Notes under the pieces: model-generated
What the model saw: the letters and a program-made list of their open reading frames with translations, nothing else
What the model was told of the DNA's origin: nothing
The model's database searches: none
Made by a program: the position numbers and the translations under genes
Source: Nemopilema nomurai
Lineage: Eukaryota > Cnidaria > Scyphozoa > Rhizostomeae > Rhizostomatidae
Assembly (NCBI GenBank): GCA_003864495.1
Contig: ML133402.1
Span: 276,032 to 340,031 of the forward strand
Direction: 5' to 3'
Length of the DNA: 64,000 nucleotides
Shown here: positions 38,697 through 53,600 of the stretch, piece after piece
Numbering within the stretch: the first letter of the stretch is position 1
Layout: each line of letters begins with the position of its first letter

Positions 38697-41600
38697 TTAG
38701 GAATAGATAGTCACAACTTCGTGGCCTCCGCCCCGCACCATGATAACTCTTGGCAGGCCCTCTGTCAAAACATCTATGAATTCCATGTCTGATGGGAGGC
38801 AGTTACGGAATAACCAGTGAATGTCATCAAAAAAGTGAATTGAAAATAAAATCATATTGATCAACAATGTGTGCATGTAGAAAGATTCAAAATGCGATTA
38901 CCAGCAACATCTGTTTTCCAAATATTGCTGATAGAAACGAAGGCAGCCAAACAGTAATCGAGCGACTTCAATCAGCAAATCTCGAGCATCAAACGGCAAA
39001 AGTTGCAACACGAACTGCGTTGCAAGAAGCAATGCCAGTCGGTAAATTTGCAGAATTTAAACAGTAAAAAGAAACATATTCGTCGATCATAACTTGTGAT
39101 TACTGATGAATGACGATCATAGAGGATTGGCAATGATTAGTACTGATTGATGGTGATCATTATGATTCTATCGTTATAGCGCTTGGCGACTGAAATGATA
39201 CAGTGATCGTGATGGCTCAACCTTCTGGGTGGCGTCGGTAGATTGATCATGATCAGCTTTGAATCACGTGACTTCTCCTTGATGACCGAGTTCAGCCTGA
39301 CCGCAGTGTGCATGCGCCGTACGTTGATCCCGTCTCTGAAATGCGATTCGAAGTAATCATGGCGCAGTTCCCAGTCCCGGGAACTGGTGAGATACGAGCA
39401 TGCGCACAACAAGAACCAGCTTCGAGCTGCTTCGCGAGAAAGATCAAGCGCGTTTTGCGTTTGTAACGTTATTTCGTGATGTCTCTCTCCGTCGTCGTAT
39501 TTTCAGGGAATTACGTCGTTATTTGTTTATCATATACGGATGGGGGGGGGGGGTGGTTTACTTTTAGGGAGGTACTCTGTTGTACAAATAATATTCCACG
39601 CTGCTGAGAAAGGAAAACACGAAAAACCATACTCACGGCTTCTTAGTGTTTTCCGACCTGAGGGTATTCTCGCTCTCTTTGCCATCTATCTCTTTTTGCA
39701 CAACTTCCGGTACTTCGTTCGTAGATTCGTCTTCTTCCGGGATCGGTTTCTCAATTGCAAGGATCGTTTCCGACCTGGGTTTATGCGCGGCTTCAACAAT
39801 TGTCTGGACCTGGTAAAAAACGTCACAACCATGCAAATAATGAAACTTAGCTTGCACTTGACGGCATTGATCTTGACGGCATTGATGTTCACATGAGAAT
39901 ACAGAGAGGCAGTCTTTCGACTTCCTCCAGAGAGCTGTAGCGCCGGGCACAAGTAGTCAGCGGATTCATCACAATTCACTCAAAGTGTAGCCCTTGGCTA
40001 CCAAACACAAAAGCAGTTGAAAACTGCAGAGAAAGGGGAAAGCAAACCTCGACACGGCTTTCTCTTCGTGACAATTTCATCTTTTCAAGAATGACTTTCC
40101 TTTGCTCCATCATTAAAGTTCTTTCGTAGGTATAGGCACAAATGTCTTGATCCAGCTACAAAACAGCGATACAGTACTCATGGCAGCAGAGTGCTTCAGT
40201 AAAGTAAAGATACAGCCAAAAATTAAACGCTCTTTTCCAGACAATCAAACGGCTTCTGAAAAAAGCCGTTGCAAGCTTTAAGAGGTTTAAGCTAAATTGT
40301 GCCGATATCTGAAAAACATATCTCAGGCATATCGATGCTTTGAGCGTATGATTGCAGAACGTGCTCTTTTCGTTGTCATGCGTTTAAAAACTGAATATCC
40401 TATTTAAGGAGAATAACAAACGAGTATAAGGGCAAACGAATACACGACAGTCTGTCCTCTTTCAGTGATTTGTGATTCAGAGGTTGAAACAACATGATGC
40501 AGAAATAGATGACGTGCTGTTTAGCTGACAGAGGACGGCAAAACAAGCTTAGTTTTAACTGGCTTTAAACAAAGGTAGCATTAGGCTGATGTGCAGGATA
40601 AGCAGTTTCGAAAGAGACATTAGATTTGAAGACTTTTAGACCGTCAGCTGAAAAGTACGTGCTTCAACCACCAGAACTGGGAGGGAAGCTGAAGAGCGGC
40701 TCAAAACCCACCATTTCGACCACCTGGATGTCAGCCTCTATCCGCAGGTTGTAAAGGAATTTGGAAAGGTCCTTCTTCATTTGAATGCTGTTGTCCTCCA
40801 TTTCTGCGCATGTCATCAAGGAAACATTTGCCAAAAATCTGCCTCGAAGCGAAACGTTGTCAATGACAGTGATGAAGAGATTTCGTCAGGGGGGTTGCCC
40901 TCTATGATAGCCCCAGCCTAAGTGCACTTTTTTCCGGTTTATCAAGAACCAGCTATCACCCCCATCTTACCCTGCGGAGTAGGAATGGTTGCGGTGATTT
41001 CCAACTACTCACAGACTTCCACCCGGGGCGATCATTAATCAATCCTCACCCCTGTTCTCATAAAACTAAGCGATTCGCATTTTCAATAATACCTGATCCT
41101 CCAAAGAGAACAACTTATAGAACATTACCAACAGGGCGCAAGGCAAGATGGTTGCAGATTGCAACTTGGGAGCCAAAGTCCAGCTTCGGACGCAACATTC
41201 AACGCGCAGCCCAGAGCACTAGTGCAGTTCAGAGCGACTTGGGAAACATTGGAAAATAGTACTTTGCATGGCAAGCAACATTCAACGCGCAGCCCAGAGC
41301 ACTAGTGCAGTTCAGAGCGACTTGGGAAACATTGGAAAATAGTACTTTGCATGGCAAGCAACAATCCCATTGTACCTCACTGATAAAGCAACATGCAAGT
41401 GTACAATCAAACTTTCAATCGGTTTTAAAGCCAACAGTCAGCAGAATCGCCTGGCAAAGGATACGAGCAACAGTGAAGATTCTTAGCTTGCATTTCCTCC
41501 AGGTCTTGTGTCGCTTCAACAAAAACATCATAAGAATCATCATGCCGCCATCGTGCACGATCCACCAAATGTCGATGTGTCCCTCCTCGCGGTCCTTCCG

Positions 41601-44600
41601 TCCAGGGAAAGTATCCGCGTCCTTGACAACCAACATGGCCTCGTGTCGCTCAGCCGTCACGCATACTGTGCCTGTACACGCGAAAGGCATCGATCATGCG
41701 GAACGCTGAATCATAATTACACGTGCACAGAAGTGTTCCTGGAACTCTGCTCATTCATTTTTAAAGGAAATAAGCAAAGATAAGACGAATTTAGAGGCGT
41801 TTGAAGATCACCAATAGAAATCCGCGAAACAACCTTCCTTACCATGTTAAAGACACGTGATCTCGGTGTTCAACTTACTTATAAAGGATGCGTGGGACAG
41901 GTTCTCTCTCCAGTCATTGGGCCAAGCGATTATCACAGTGTTGGGAGTCAGTCCGCCTAGTCCACCATTTTGAATTCTGAAATCGAGATGTATTAACACA
42001 TAAATAGGTGTTAAAATCAGATAAATTGGCAGAGCATCGATGCGTCGATAGAAGGGAAGGCAAATCTGAAAGATGACAAGGTACTAGATAGAAGGTGGTC
42101 GAAACAAATAGATTTTAGGATGAAGATGCCTTAGAGCTTGATTTTGCACATGAATAGCCCCAGCTTCAAGCAGAGCCTAAGGTAAGCCTGAAGGTGACCA
42201 TACATGGGGGAATAAACTTGATTAGAATTGAACTCACAGGAACGAATATCCTTCAGAAAGGTCTTTGGCAGCAATAACTTTGCAGAAACCTCTTACTTTC
42301 TCCATTTTCATCTGTTCCGTCAGGTTCTGAAACAGAAAAATTACTAACCAATTGAAGAGAAGCCTAGTGTCCAAGACGCCAGAGGCACAAGAAGACAGTC
42401 AGGACATATTGACAAGAGACCTTTTGTGTATATTTTGATATGGCTACACAAAAGGAAGGCCAAAATTCATAAAAAATCCGCTTTCTCGCGTTGTTTAATC
42501 GATTTTCTAAATGATGCTTCTTACTCAATCAGATTAAAGATAAATGCAGGATGTACGAAGATAAAGTAAAAAGATAGGGACCAAAAAGGGAACTCTGTCT
42601 TTAACATTTGTTTTATGCAGAAAAGGAATCTAAAACTGCGTGGTACGAGAAAGGGAAGACACCAAATATGAAAGATTTGCACACCTCTTTGGCTTCATCC
42701 ACCTCAACTGTCGTCGATAAATAATCGCCATGAATCACCGACCCAACAATAGTCAATCCACGGCCTAGGGTGAATCACCACAGCAATCCAATAAAACAAG
42801 TTTGAGATTAAGTATGAGCAAAAGGCTGCATCGATAAGGAGACTGTCGATGGGCAATGGGCGGTGTTAGTGGGCAATTCATGCTCTTCTGTGACAATGAA
42901 TGATTTTTCAGGCACCTTTTACAGATGGGAAACTTCATCAAACATGTTGTACGGAGATCAACTCTGACGGCATATAAGTCTGATCTCTATCAACCGCTAT
43001 CAACAATTCGTTTGCGATAACCGTTTGGGAGTGGACACAATAGGAAGGCACAGATTTGATAAATTATGCCAGTTAAACAATTTGGATTTCATTTATGAGA
43101 GATGGGCTATCCGTGGGATTCACCAGTCACTTACCTTCTTTCAGTTGACTAATGAACGTGAGCAATTTCGATGACTTGTCATCAACATCAGGGCCGTCCA
43201 TTGTCGTGCAGAGGACCAGCACCTGGGGCCTGGGAACGAATTAAGACATTCGAGAAGCCACTTGACGGGGATCTTAAAGTTCTCTTAGAAAGAGGATAAT
43301 CAGTCGCAGCTTGGGCTCCAAGGAACAAAGCAGTTTTCAGCAACTTCAGCAATTATCTCTCATCTCCCTGTGATGTGATGTCATGTGACATAGAACTGTC
43401 CTATAACAGTTCTGTTATTAATTTTACAGTTTCCATTGAATAACATTTGCTCCTTCAATTTATCGGGAATCCAGTAGGTGAGAAAAATTATATTCTAGCC
43501 ACTTAGGAAAAACGTGTAGCGGCATTATCTATTGGGTATATCATCATACATGTACACTGATAATTCTGACTAGGTCCAATCCTCAAATATGCAATGCAAT
43601 GAATTAGGTTTTGGAAAACACACAAGCCATGGTGGGTGAATAATTTTTGAAGAGAGAAATGTGCATCATTGAGTCCAGTTGTAGACACATAGGTACTAAG
43701 TTGTCTGATGTTCTTAAAAGAAATACCTCCAATTCTTCGTGTGCATTGAGCCTTCTTCAAGTCTCAGCAAACTGTACCTAGCTGCACTGAGGGACAAGCC
43801 TCGCAAACCATCGCCCCACTCTTTCTCTGCACTGGAGAAAAGAGATTGTGACGTCACTAAGAGCCTTGAAGAATAAACTACCAGAGGGATGGTCGTTGGC
43901 TAGCCGAGATAAGAACGCAAACAGCTGCGCGGGGAATACAGCAATAGCGGACCAAATCATAAAAGAACACCGACAAAGAGTCGCAGCGCAAAGATGGCAA
44001 TCGTCTCACCCTCTGTACTCTATGTACTTGTAGACAACTAGCGCGAGCAACATGGCAATGAGGGCGTAATACCAGCTGGATATGAACATCAGAGAGAGGC
44101 AGAAAGCCACGCCCAGTGCAGACGTTGTCCTGTCAAGAAATGAAATCACCGTCAAATGAACGAAACTTTTGAAGCAAAGAGAAACTATACTCTGAAAAGA
44201 GCACATCAAAAATATTTTCATGGTTCGTCCTTTGAGAACAGCAAGCAGATAATGGTATAACAAAATACATAAGTGAAGGAAAGTCTTTCAATCGTTGATT
44301 GCAATCAAGTCAGTAGATCAATGATTGAAGTCAGTAGATCAACACAATTTTGATGGCAGCGAGCTCTGGATTGCTAAAAGGAAGTTTCTAACGGAAAGGA
44401 AACAAGGAGAATTCGCAGGCAAGGGAAATGAAAATACAGCCATAAGAGATGGATTAAAAAGATGACGCCTAAAAAGAAGGACGAAAAAAATCAACGAACC
44501 AGTGATAAAACTTGAACCTTGGTCGCCAGTTGGGAGCTTTCAAGAGGGACTGCAACACGCAAGCGAAATTGACGAAGCCATAGCACATTAGGAAGAACCT

Positions 44601-47600
44601 GCAGCGAGAGAGGGAAGTGGTGAGCCGATCAAGGTCTGTTCGATCAAGGCAACTTCAATTAGCGACAGACTTTTCGACAGACTTTTCAGGTACGGCACAG
44701 ACTTACAATAGTTTAGCTTAGCGAAGTACAAAAGCTAATAAAGGCTGGCCTTACAGGGTACGAGTTACGTCACCTCATTAAATGAAACCATTCCCAATAC
44801 TGTCGTCCTTTAGGAAAATGTTTAACTTGATGAAGAGACTCGGTTGGGCATTTCTTGAAGACAGGGAGGACTAGTGCTTAATCAAATCGTCACAGCGAGG
44901 GCTGTAATCGGATGCTTGAAGAAACGATAAGAGGTTGTCAAAGGATAATTCATTTGCAATAATAAAGGCTTTATAAAATGCTTTACAAGACATACGAAGG
45001 CTCACATGGTGATTATGGGTGCGACGGCATCCAAACTGGCGATAATAACACCGATCTCAGAGATGGCGATGGTCAGCAGAAGCGCGCGATGCGGCTCACC
45101 GCCCTTTGATGAAACTGCGAAGACGTTTAGGAAGGGAATGATGTTGTCCTTTGCGATCGCCTGGAGCAGTCGAGGGGCTCTACGAAGCAAGAACAAGAGT
45201 AACAACAGCGTAGTAATACTGGCAATGAACTAGAGACTCCGATTGTAGGGAAATTGCATTCAAATGCGAGTTTCTACCATTGCTACTTTGGCTGATTGAG
45301 GTAATCTGTAGACTGCATCGGCGTAACATTAGCACATACCCGGTCAAGCTCTGAAGCCCAGCTCCAACAGTGGAGAGAAATGAGCCGAACAGGACGACGT
45401 ATTTACTGGGCCAGGCGATATTTGCGACAACCAGAGAGCCACCGATGCTCTGTCCCTGCCTGTCAAAGAAGATTAAAACTCATCGCTACAGGATCGTTAG
45501 GCGATAAGACAGCGAGAGTGGTCGCACAAAGGAATAGAGGTCGCATCGAGATTACTGAAACATTGGCGGTAGAATCAGTGACAACAACCACAACAGCAAC
45601 AACAGCAAGGGGTACAATTGTCGTACTCGTTTCACTCTGCGCAAACACAACTTGTATCGAGATCACACGGCTACCAAATTAATCTTTATGTGTAAAGAAA
45701 CACACATCCCTTGAAAATGATGTCTTGGTAGGAATGGTTTTTTCTATCGTACAAAAATGTTGATGGCCTTTGCTTATATAAAGTCACATAGCCAATGCTC
45801 CGCATGGCCACGCACTGGATCTGCATCACCTAAAGCCACTGATGATAAGTTGTTTCTGTCTATTTTCTGATTAATTAATCAATTAGGCCTTGAATATAAG
45901 AAAGTTGAAATGAACGAGAACTTACTTGTCGCGAAGAAGATCCCCAACTGTAGTTGCTCCGAACAGAAGTACAGAGGTAAGATCTGGCATCGATCAAGGA
46001 AAATAATGTTTGCTACAGACAACAATCGTAGCTTACACTAAAAGAAGGCTACACTTACACAAAAAGGCTACACTAAAGGAAGCATCGTCTTTGTAAGAGG
46101 TTTATACCGGAAGTGAATCAATAGCTAATGAAGCTCACTGAAACAATTTTGGTGCCATCGTAAATCACCAAATGAATTTATTGTACTTCAAACACAAACT
46201 GGACAAACACTTACTCATATCGAACATGCCAAAAATAGCTAAAACAAACAGTAATAAAACATTTGCTTTGATTACCTGTTTTTTCTTGATTAAAGAATCT
46301 TGATTAAAAAGACAATAAGAAGATGAGCAATAAGAAGGATAGTACAGGTTATGGAGAAATTCAGAAGCCCAGGCCGGTTCCCGTGGCCGTATATCAATAA
46401 GCATCAAAGCAACTTGGCATAAATGCAGCGGGTACCGTTTCAGCCGACTGAAGAAAAAGCTAGGGCCTAGTCTTCCGTGCAACACGGTTCAAAATCATTT
46501 CGTTCCTGAAGGATACACACAAAGGAGGTCGTTGCTATGGCAGCGATTGTTCCTATTGGTATAGACTTCTGCGCATCTTTGAGATTTCCAGACCGATTTG
46601 ATCCGGCCATGATACCTGTGATAAAAGAGAAGAATCTTGGCATTCAGTTGCATCATACAGTATACTTGACAAATCAAATCAGCACAAAGCACTCAAATAG
46701 AACAATGCTAAAAGACTCCGTCGGCTGTACCTATATAGCATTGACGGAAGCGAATCTTGGCAGCTTTTTGCATTTAGGCATTGTTGGCATCAGTGGTGGC
46801 CTGGCTTTTTAACATAGAGGTGTGTGACATGGGTGAAAGTGGTTAAGCGAGGCTAGACAAAATGAAGTCATTAGAATTTTCAATTTGATGACAATGTGCC
46901 AACATCGTACCTGTCACAGATGGGAAGAAGATGGCCAGAAGGATGGTGAAACTGGATGTTATATCTGCGACAATAGGGGAAAGTGGGTCGCTGTCTCCGT
47001 GGATACTGTTCCCTTTTCTCATGTAGTGACTTCCACCGTTGTCTGAATAAAAATTATTTACCATAAATAAGACGATTGGAGTATATATCAGTAAATATAC
47101 TATTTGGACGAAAAGGGCCTTCAACAAAACATAGGCATAGGGAGGCTGAGAAAATGTGAGAGCATCAGCCAAATATTAATAAATTATACTCTCACATTGT
47201 TTCTCTCCATGGCTCCTAAAATTTGTGCGAATACAAGTAGGCCATTGAGAATACATCAGTCAGATCGACAATGTCTTAGAATAGCACAACAACAGCTTAA
47301 CATTACAAAAAACAATGTTGCCTGGGCAACAGAACAGACCTGCGAATAGTCCACTGGTGATGCCTGGGATGCCATTGACGACCCTGACAGCGGAAGCATT
47401 CCAGGCTGAAGAAGACATTTGCTGCAGGGCGAATTTGCCAAGTTTGCCATCATCCTTGGAGCACGTGGCGTACAGGCTTTTGGGGACAAGCGTGTCATCC
47501 ACGTAGCAAATGCTGCGAGTGAATGGGAGCAGGGATCAACACGACTGCAAACATGCGTTCTTCTCTATTGGAATAACAGTCTTACACGAAGGCGATCCTA

Positions 47601-50600
47601 ATGCTTAGTCAGAGACTACTGCTAGAATAGAGAACAGGCTGATGCTTGGTGTGATGGGCATGGACTTTTGGACGAATTTCAAAGCTATCAATAGCTACGA
47701 GCTGCGACTTGGTATACGTTTTAAATGGCATGTTACACCGTATCTCAAGGAGAAGGAAATGCCTTGTCTGCGAACAGATTAGAAGTCACCGAATAATGCT
47801 GCTGTTATGAAAAAGCGAGAACGTATGGTTGATGGTCAAAATACAAGTAGGCTAGAAGGAACATCTGTGCTGATCGGCCTATGAAAAACACTGACCACTC
47901 GAAAACAGATGTTGATTAACGTCTGCTGATTGGCATTTCCGTAGAAACGATTCATCGGGGTAATCGAGGGGCAATGCGCAAGGAGGATCTTCTGCTATTA
48001 ATAATTCGGCAACTGTCCAAAGTGGCTGACGAAATAATAAAAAAGAAGAGGGGGCATCGGTGTTCCAATGTGAAGTCATAGAAGGCAAGCTGACATACCT
48101 CGTGGCGGATCTCGCGTGAACGGAGAAGAAGCCGGCGTAGATTGCCAAGATTGACAACAGGACGCAGAGGAGAAAGACGGACGCAAACTTGTTGACGTAC
48201 CGGACGCCGATGAAGACCATGCCGGACAGGATCAGCAGAAGTATGGTGCCGTACACCCTCATGTTGTTGAGCATGACGGGGGAAACTGTGCCCCCACCGC
48301 TGATGTCGCCGAATAGAGACATGGTCGGGGCGATGTACGTCTGCGTGAAAAGACAACTTTCACTGACTGATAAAAGCATAACACCCGGGCAAAAACAAAT
48401 TCAATCAACTGCAAAGGGCCCCACCTAAACGAACCACGATTTTGCACAGTATTGATGAGTCACCCTGCCATGCTACTTTTGAACTGAAAATTCAAACAGT
48501 TCGCCATTCTGTTTCTCCCACTTTCCTCTCCTATTCCTCTCTCGAACCAGAATACACCCGCTTGACCGGGCTAACAAACCTTAATTAACCAATGGCCCGT
48601 TCTTTGCCGTGGACAAGGGCCAACAGTGGACAAGGGCCAAAAGCTCGCTGCAGAGGTAAACCGGTACATGACAAGGTCAGGTCGATGTTCGAAAAAATAA
48701 CAATCAGAAATCATGTCAATAAAGCAAATGGACCAGCTCTATTAGACCAAAATTGTTTAACCAGTACTGCAAGATGTAAATGGGAAACGAAGGGTTATAG
48801 ATTCACCCTTCGCTTGAGATGGATAAAATTAGCGGGCATAGATTGCGAACTTAAATATAATCTATCGGAAAAAATAGTTTTCTACTGCACCAAATAAGCA
48901 GCCCTAAAATAACCACGAAATGCCCATTTGTCAAACATAGCGCAGTTTGTCCACGGAAAAGCTCGCATCACCTACCGTGAAGATCCACCAAAGGTTGGCC
49001 TCAAACCTATCACCCGATGGCGCTGCTATGTTCTCGTTCATAACAGGAGGAAAATATTCGCTTATGCGGTTTTTTGCTCGTTTAAAATGCGGACAGCATG
49101 GACGTTTTAACAGGCAAATTTCCCTCTATTTTGGTGAAAAACTGTCTGCGCAAAGGGACTAGTGAAAACCTGACAAAGCAAGCTTACCAAGAGGATTTCA
49201 ATGGCGCCCAATATGTACATGGAAGAGGCGAAGGTGGTTCCGAGGTAAAACAGAATCCCAACTGCACCTCCAAACTCAGGGCCTAAGCTCCTTGATATCA
49301 TGAAATATGAGCCGCCACCTTAAAGAAATAAATTTAGCAAACATTCAATACATGTGATGGGAAAGAAAGCTTAGAATAACTTTGAGGCTTCATATAAACT
49401 TCTTTCTTGACAATATTGACCGGAGAGACTTAGCTTCCAAGCAATCGATTTTGATTTTGCTTGTATTAGGAAATTCTCACACTCTTCCTTACTGCTGATG
49501 AAATCAATACAAAGCAATACAAGGAGTATCACCAACAATTCAATGCGAATGACAAACAGGAATATCTCTAACTGTTGTGCTGGCAACCTTGAAGAAGACA
49601 AGCTACATACGGCCCCAGCTTCAAGATGCATATTTTGCATGGGGATACATTCACTTAAAACTGCCGACAAAGGGCCTTTCTCTGACTTTTCATAATAAAA
49701 AATAATTTTCTGTTGGCTGAACCATGGATGGCTTTGTTGGGCATGACTAACCTGCAAAAGCAAGATAACTAAAGAAGAATAGCAAAAGATTCTGATGGAA
49801 GCAGATGACAGACCAAGATGAATAGTGTCTAGGATTCTTGAAGAAATGTTCTTGAAGAAATGCAAACATATGTGAACGCAGGAGCTTAAACATAGATTGC
49901 GGCTCTAATTACGAATGATGCTCTAATCATGAATGATGCTCTAATTATGAATGATGCTCTAATTATGAATGATGCTCTAATTATGAATGATACTCTAATT
50001 AATTATGAATGATGCTCTAATTATGAATGATGCTCTAATTATGAATGATGCTCTAATTATGAATGATGCTCTAATTATGAATGATGCTCTAATTATGAAT
50101 GATGCTCTAATTATGAATGATGCTCTAATTATGAAGGATGCTCTAATTATGAACTGCTCTAATTAAATGATGCTCTAATTATGAATGATGCTCTAATTAT
50201 GAATGATGCTCTAATTATGAATGATGCTCTAATTATGAATGATGCTCTAATTATGAATGATGCTCTAATTATGAAAGGTGCTCTAATTATAAACGGTGCT
50301 CTAATTATGAATGATGCTCTAATTATGAATGATGCTCTAATTATGAAAGGTGCTTCACCGTACCTGGTACCATGCCATTCGTTGCGATGGCACTCATAGA
50401 AATGGCAGTCAGCATTGTCTGCGAAACAAAAAGTGGTACAAATGATAATCTTCAATTATCTAGCAGCGTGGCATTGAGCAGAGAAAGCCAAATTCAATTC
50501 AATGTGATTGGATTGTCATTCGCGTTGCGTTTTGGTGAACATTTTCATTCGACTCAGCAACTGAACAGGCTCTCCAAGAGACTCGTTTTCATTCTTATAG

Positions 50601-53600
50601 ACGTTTCGTATGAAAATCTAGGGTAACGTTTCAAAACAATTTGGGTGTGAAGTATATATTCCTTGAAGAATTAAACAGCACTTACACAACAGCAGCAGAG
50701 GAAGACGATCAAAAAGCTTTGCAGTACACCAGCTGTTCCAACGATCCAAGAAAGACGGATGAAAAGGATGACGCCAAAAATGTTCTGCAAGCAAGGCAGG
50801 TAGACACCAAAAAGCGTGCCCATTTTGACAACCTGTAAAAAGAGAACACGAGTTGGTGAAAAGAAGCGCCCTAAGCAGGGTAGCTAGCAACATCCAACAT
50901 AGCGCCAAGTGAATGTTACTAAATACATGCAGTACATGGGAAACTTGCTTCGGCTTACGATGGAAACATGGTTTACATCCAAGCCAAATGATTTCCATAA
51001 TTAAAAAGGGACAATTTAATACGTGCTTAGTTGACAAGAACTGAAATTTAAGATTGCAGAATTGGTTTGCTGTTGCAAATTTAAGAATGAAGAGTGATGC
51101 CTTTCGAACATTAAATGAGGCCTTAAGGTGAAAGTCTCATTACTTCCAGAATACTACTCAAGTAAATGGATACATAAACAATAATCTTTTCAGCGGAATA
51201 AACCACAATTGATATTAAATGTTGAAATTTTCCGGTGTTTTTAGGATACTCGGTTGAAAATAAAGCCACAGCTAAATTGATTATGCAAAAGAATGAGATT
51301 ATGGACAAGTTTGTTATGAATTGGAGTAGATGATGAATAATTAGAGAGAGTGTGGTGAATGGCTTTGGCGGGATTGTGCTCCTGCGAATCCTTCCAATAA
51401 GCCAAATCGACGGTAGTGGGTCCGGGAAGTCACCGCACAAAGCCACAAAGGAGCCAAAACCATCCTCATTGAAATGCAACAGAGGGGATCAGAAATGGTG
51501 GCTTTGCTCCAGGTCAAAGCGATTTGCCAAAATCTCTTCACAAGTAAATCTCTGTGCGTTAAAACCAATTTAGAGATGGACACATACTGCTGGGGATGGG
51601 CACATGTGGAAAGGGGATCAAACAACATATTGATGACCCTGCTACGTGGACAACACTCGCAAATTGGCGTGAAAAGGCCTTTATTAAGCAAACAGTGGAA
51701 AGATTTCATCTGCAGAGACAACCCGAAATCGTCACGCCCAGTTGTCGTCAAAAGAGTTGAAATGCGGTGCACAAATTAGTCGTTTATCGATCCTTATCAA
51801 TATCAGCATAAACGGGCTGTCTAGAGCCTCTACAGTGGATAACGTCGTAACACTGTGACGCACAATAATCTCAAAGTTTGAGAGGGCCTAGTGCAAACTG
51901 TGTATAGTCAACTTTGCATAGCATTTCGAAACTGTTCATTTAAACTCATTTCAACACTATTTATCCTTTATAGCAGATATGAATCTGATAGGATGTACCT
52001 CTATGGGGAAAAGTTTGGGATTACAACGGTAAAACGGCTGGCAAAGCTAACCTTAGCAAAGTCGTTATTCAAACTGAGACCGGGTGCTCCGGGTTGCGCT
52101 CTCCAGGTTGCGCAGACGCAAGGGTTATGCAGGGCTAGTAACGCCCAGGGTTAATCAGCTAGGATTTCCCATTTCCACACCCAGAGTTCTTTTCGCAAAG
52201 GTTTGAGAAGCGTGTCGCTCTTCTTTGATCGCTTTCCTCCAAAATATAAAATATGATTGAAAACAATGGTGCTGGCATTTCCGTCGTCTTTCAAGATGTT
52301 TTTCTAAAACCTTGATCATATCAGCGTTGTTTAAGTTAGTTTGCACCAAAGCGTTAACCAGGTAAAGCTGTCCAAGTTTCACCCAGTTCACAACACATTT
52401 GACGAAACATAGTTATCCTCTCATAGCAGCCCATTGAACACAGGGCGTTCCAAATGCTATTCTACGCATACGCATTATCAGTAGAAGCTGTTCTTGTTAA
52501 CGTTTCTAGAAACTTTTCTCCGTGCGTAGAATCACAAATTTCCAGTCAATACGATTTCGCTTATAGATTCCACACTACAATACCACCTGTGTTTCGCCAA
52601 TGAAAGCTTTTATTTCCACAATATCCGTATCTCCTCTTATAAAGGATTGGTTGTTTTTGCGAAAAGCTGTGCCAACTTCCCTTCTGGCAATGATACAATA
52701 CTTCTTTACATCATTGACTTGGTAATGACGTTGACTCAACATCATTTCGTGGCCACAAGCAATAGAAATCGGTACCGTAATTACAGGAAAATGAGCATGC
52801 CTTTCATTTCATAGCAAAAAAATTATGGAAGAGCGTCTCTATATATATATGTATGCGCTCCCCTCGACCCAATACATAGTGTACTCAATTCTTCGTACAC
52901 AAAAACCTATGATAATAGGCTAGAATTCCTTTCTTTGTTGAAAGGTAAAAAGACGAGCGGAGAGGCAACATGGAGAATGCTAGAAAAGGGGATACCACAG
53001 GAGAGGGTGTGACAAGATTGACTAACTTGATATTTGACCCTCACCAAATGCATAATATTACACCTATTAAGGCTTTTACCTTTTAACTTGCTGCAACCTA
53101 TTCAATATAGCATTTAACAATATAATTTAAATTTACTTACATGTAGATTCTTGGAAATCAAACATGATTTGTTGGTATTATTAGTTCTATTGGTAACCAG
53201 TTTTAAAAGTGGCAGGAAAACAAATAAATTCCAACAAAATGGTGATTTGCATGCAATTCACTTAGCATTGTCAGACTTTCAGCATGACTAGGACAACCTC
53301 TTGCAATTGACAAAATTCAATTTGTGATCATTTTAGACATCAGCATGTAACGGATAAGCCCAAATTTGATGCCTATGCTAAGTTGTATATTAAAGAAAGT
53401 ACCAGCATCATTAATTTTTGCACATTGAATTACATGATGTAAAGAGCTATTTAGCACTTTTGAGGTTTCTTTCTGTCAAAGGAGATTATAAATAAATACT
53501 TCTGTTCCTACATTTGTCTGTTATTTGGAGGAAGATCCATAGGATTAGGAAGATGAGGTTCATTCATTTGACATGTGATGATTCAATGGGCCAATGGTTA

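Noticed and set aside
41305..41709. 134-codon frame on the + strand
   Set aside because: It is antisense to the KCC exon 41465-41671 and overlaps the 83-bp duplication; it has no splice or motif support.
45380..45682. 100-codon frame on the + strand rich in Thr
   Set aside because: It is antisense to a KCC exon and a CAACAACA-rich intron stretch.
49902..50353. Repeat array resembling a CRISPR locus, and long repetitive ORFs (50159-50455 minus, 50181-50399 plus)
   Set aside because: The units are contiguous without unique spacers, so it is a minisatellite. The ORFs exist only because 18 is divisible by three, and the region is an intron.
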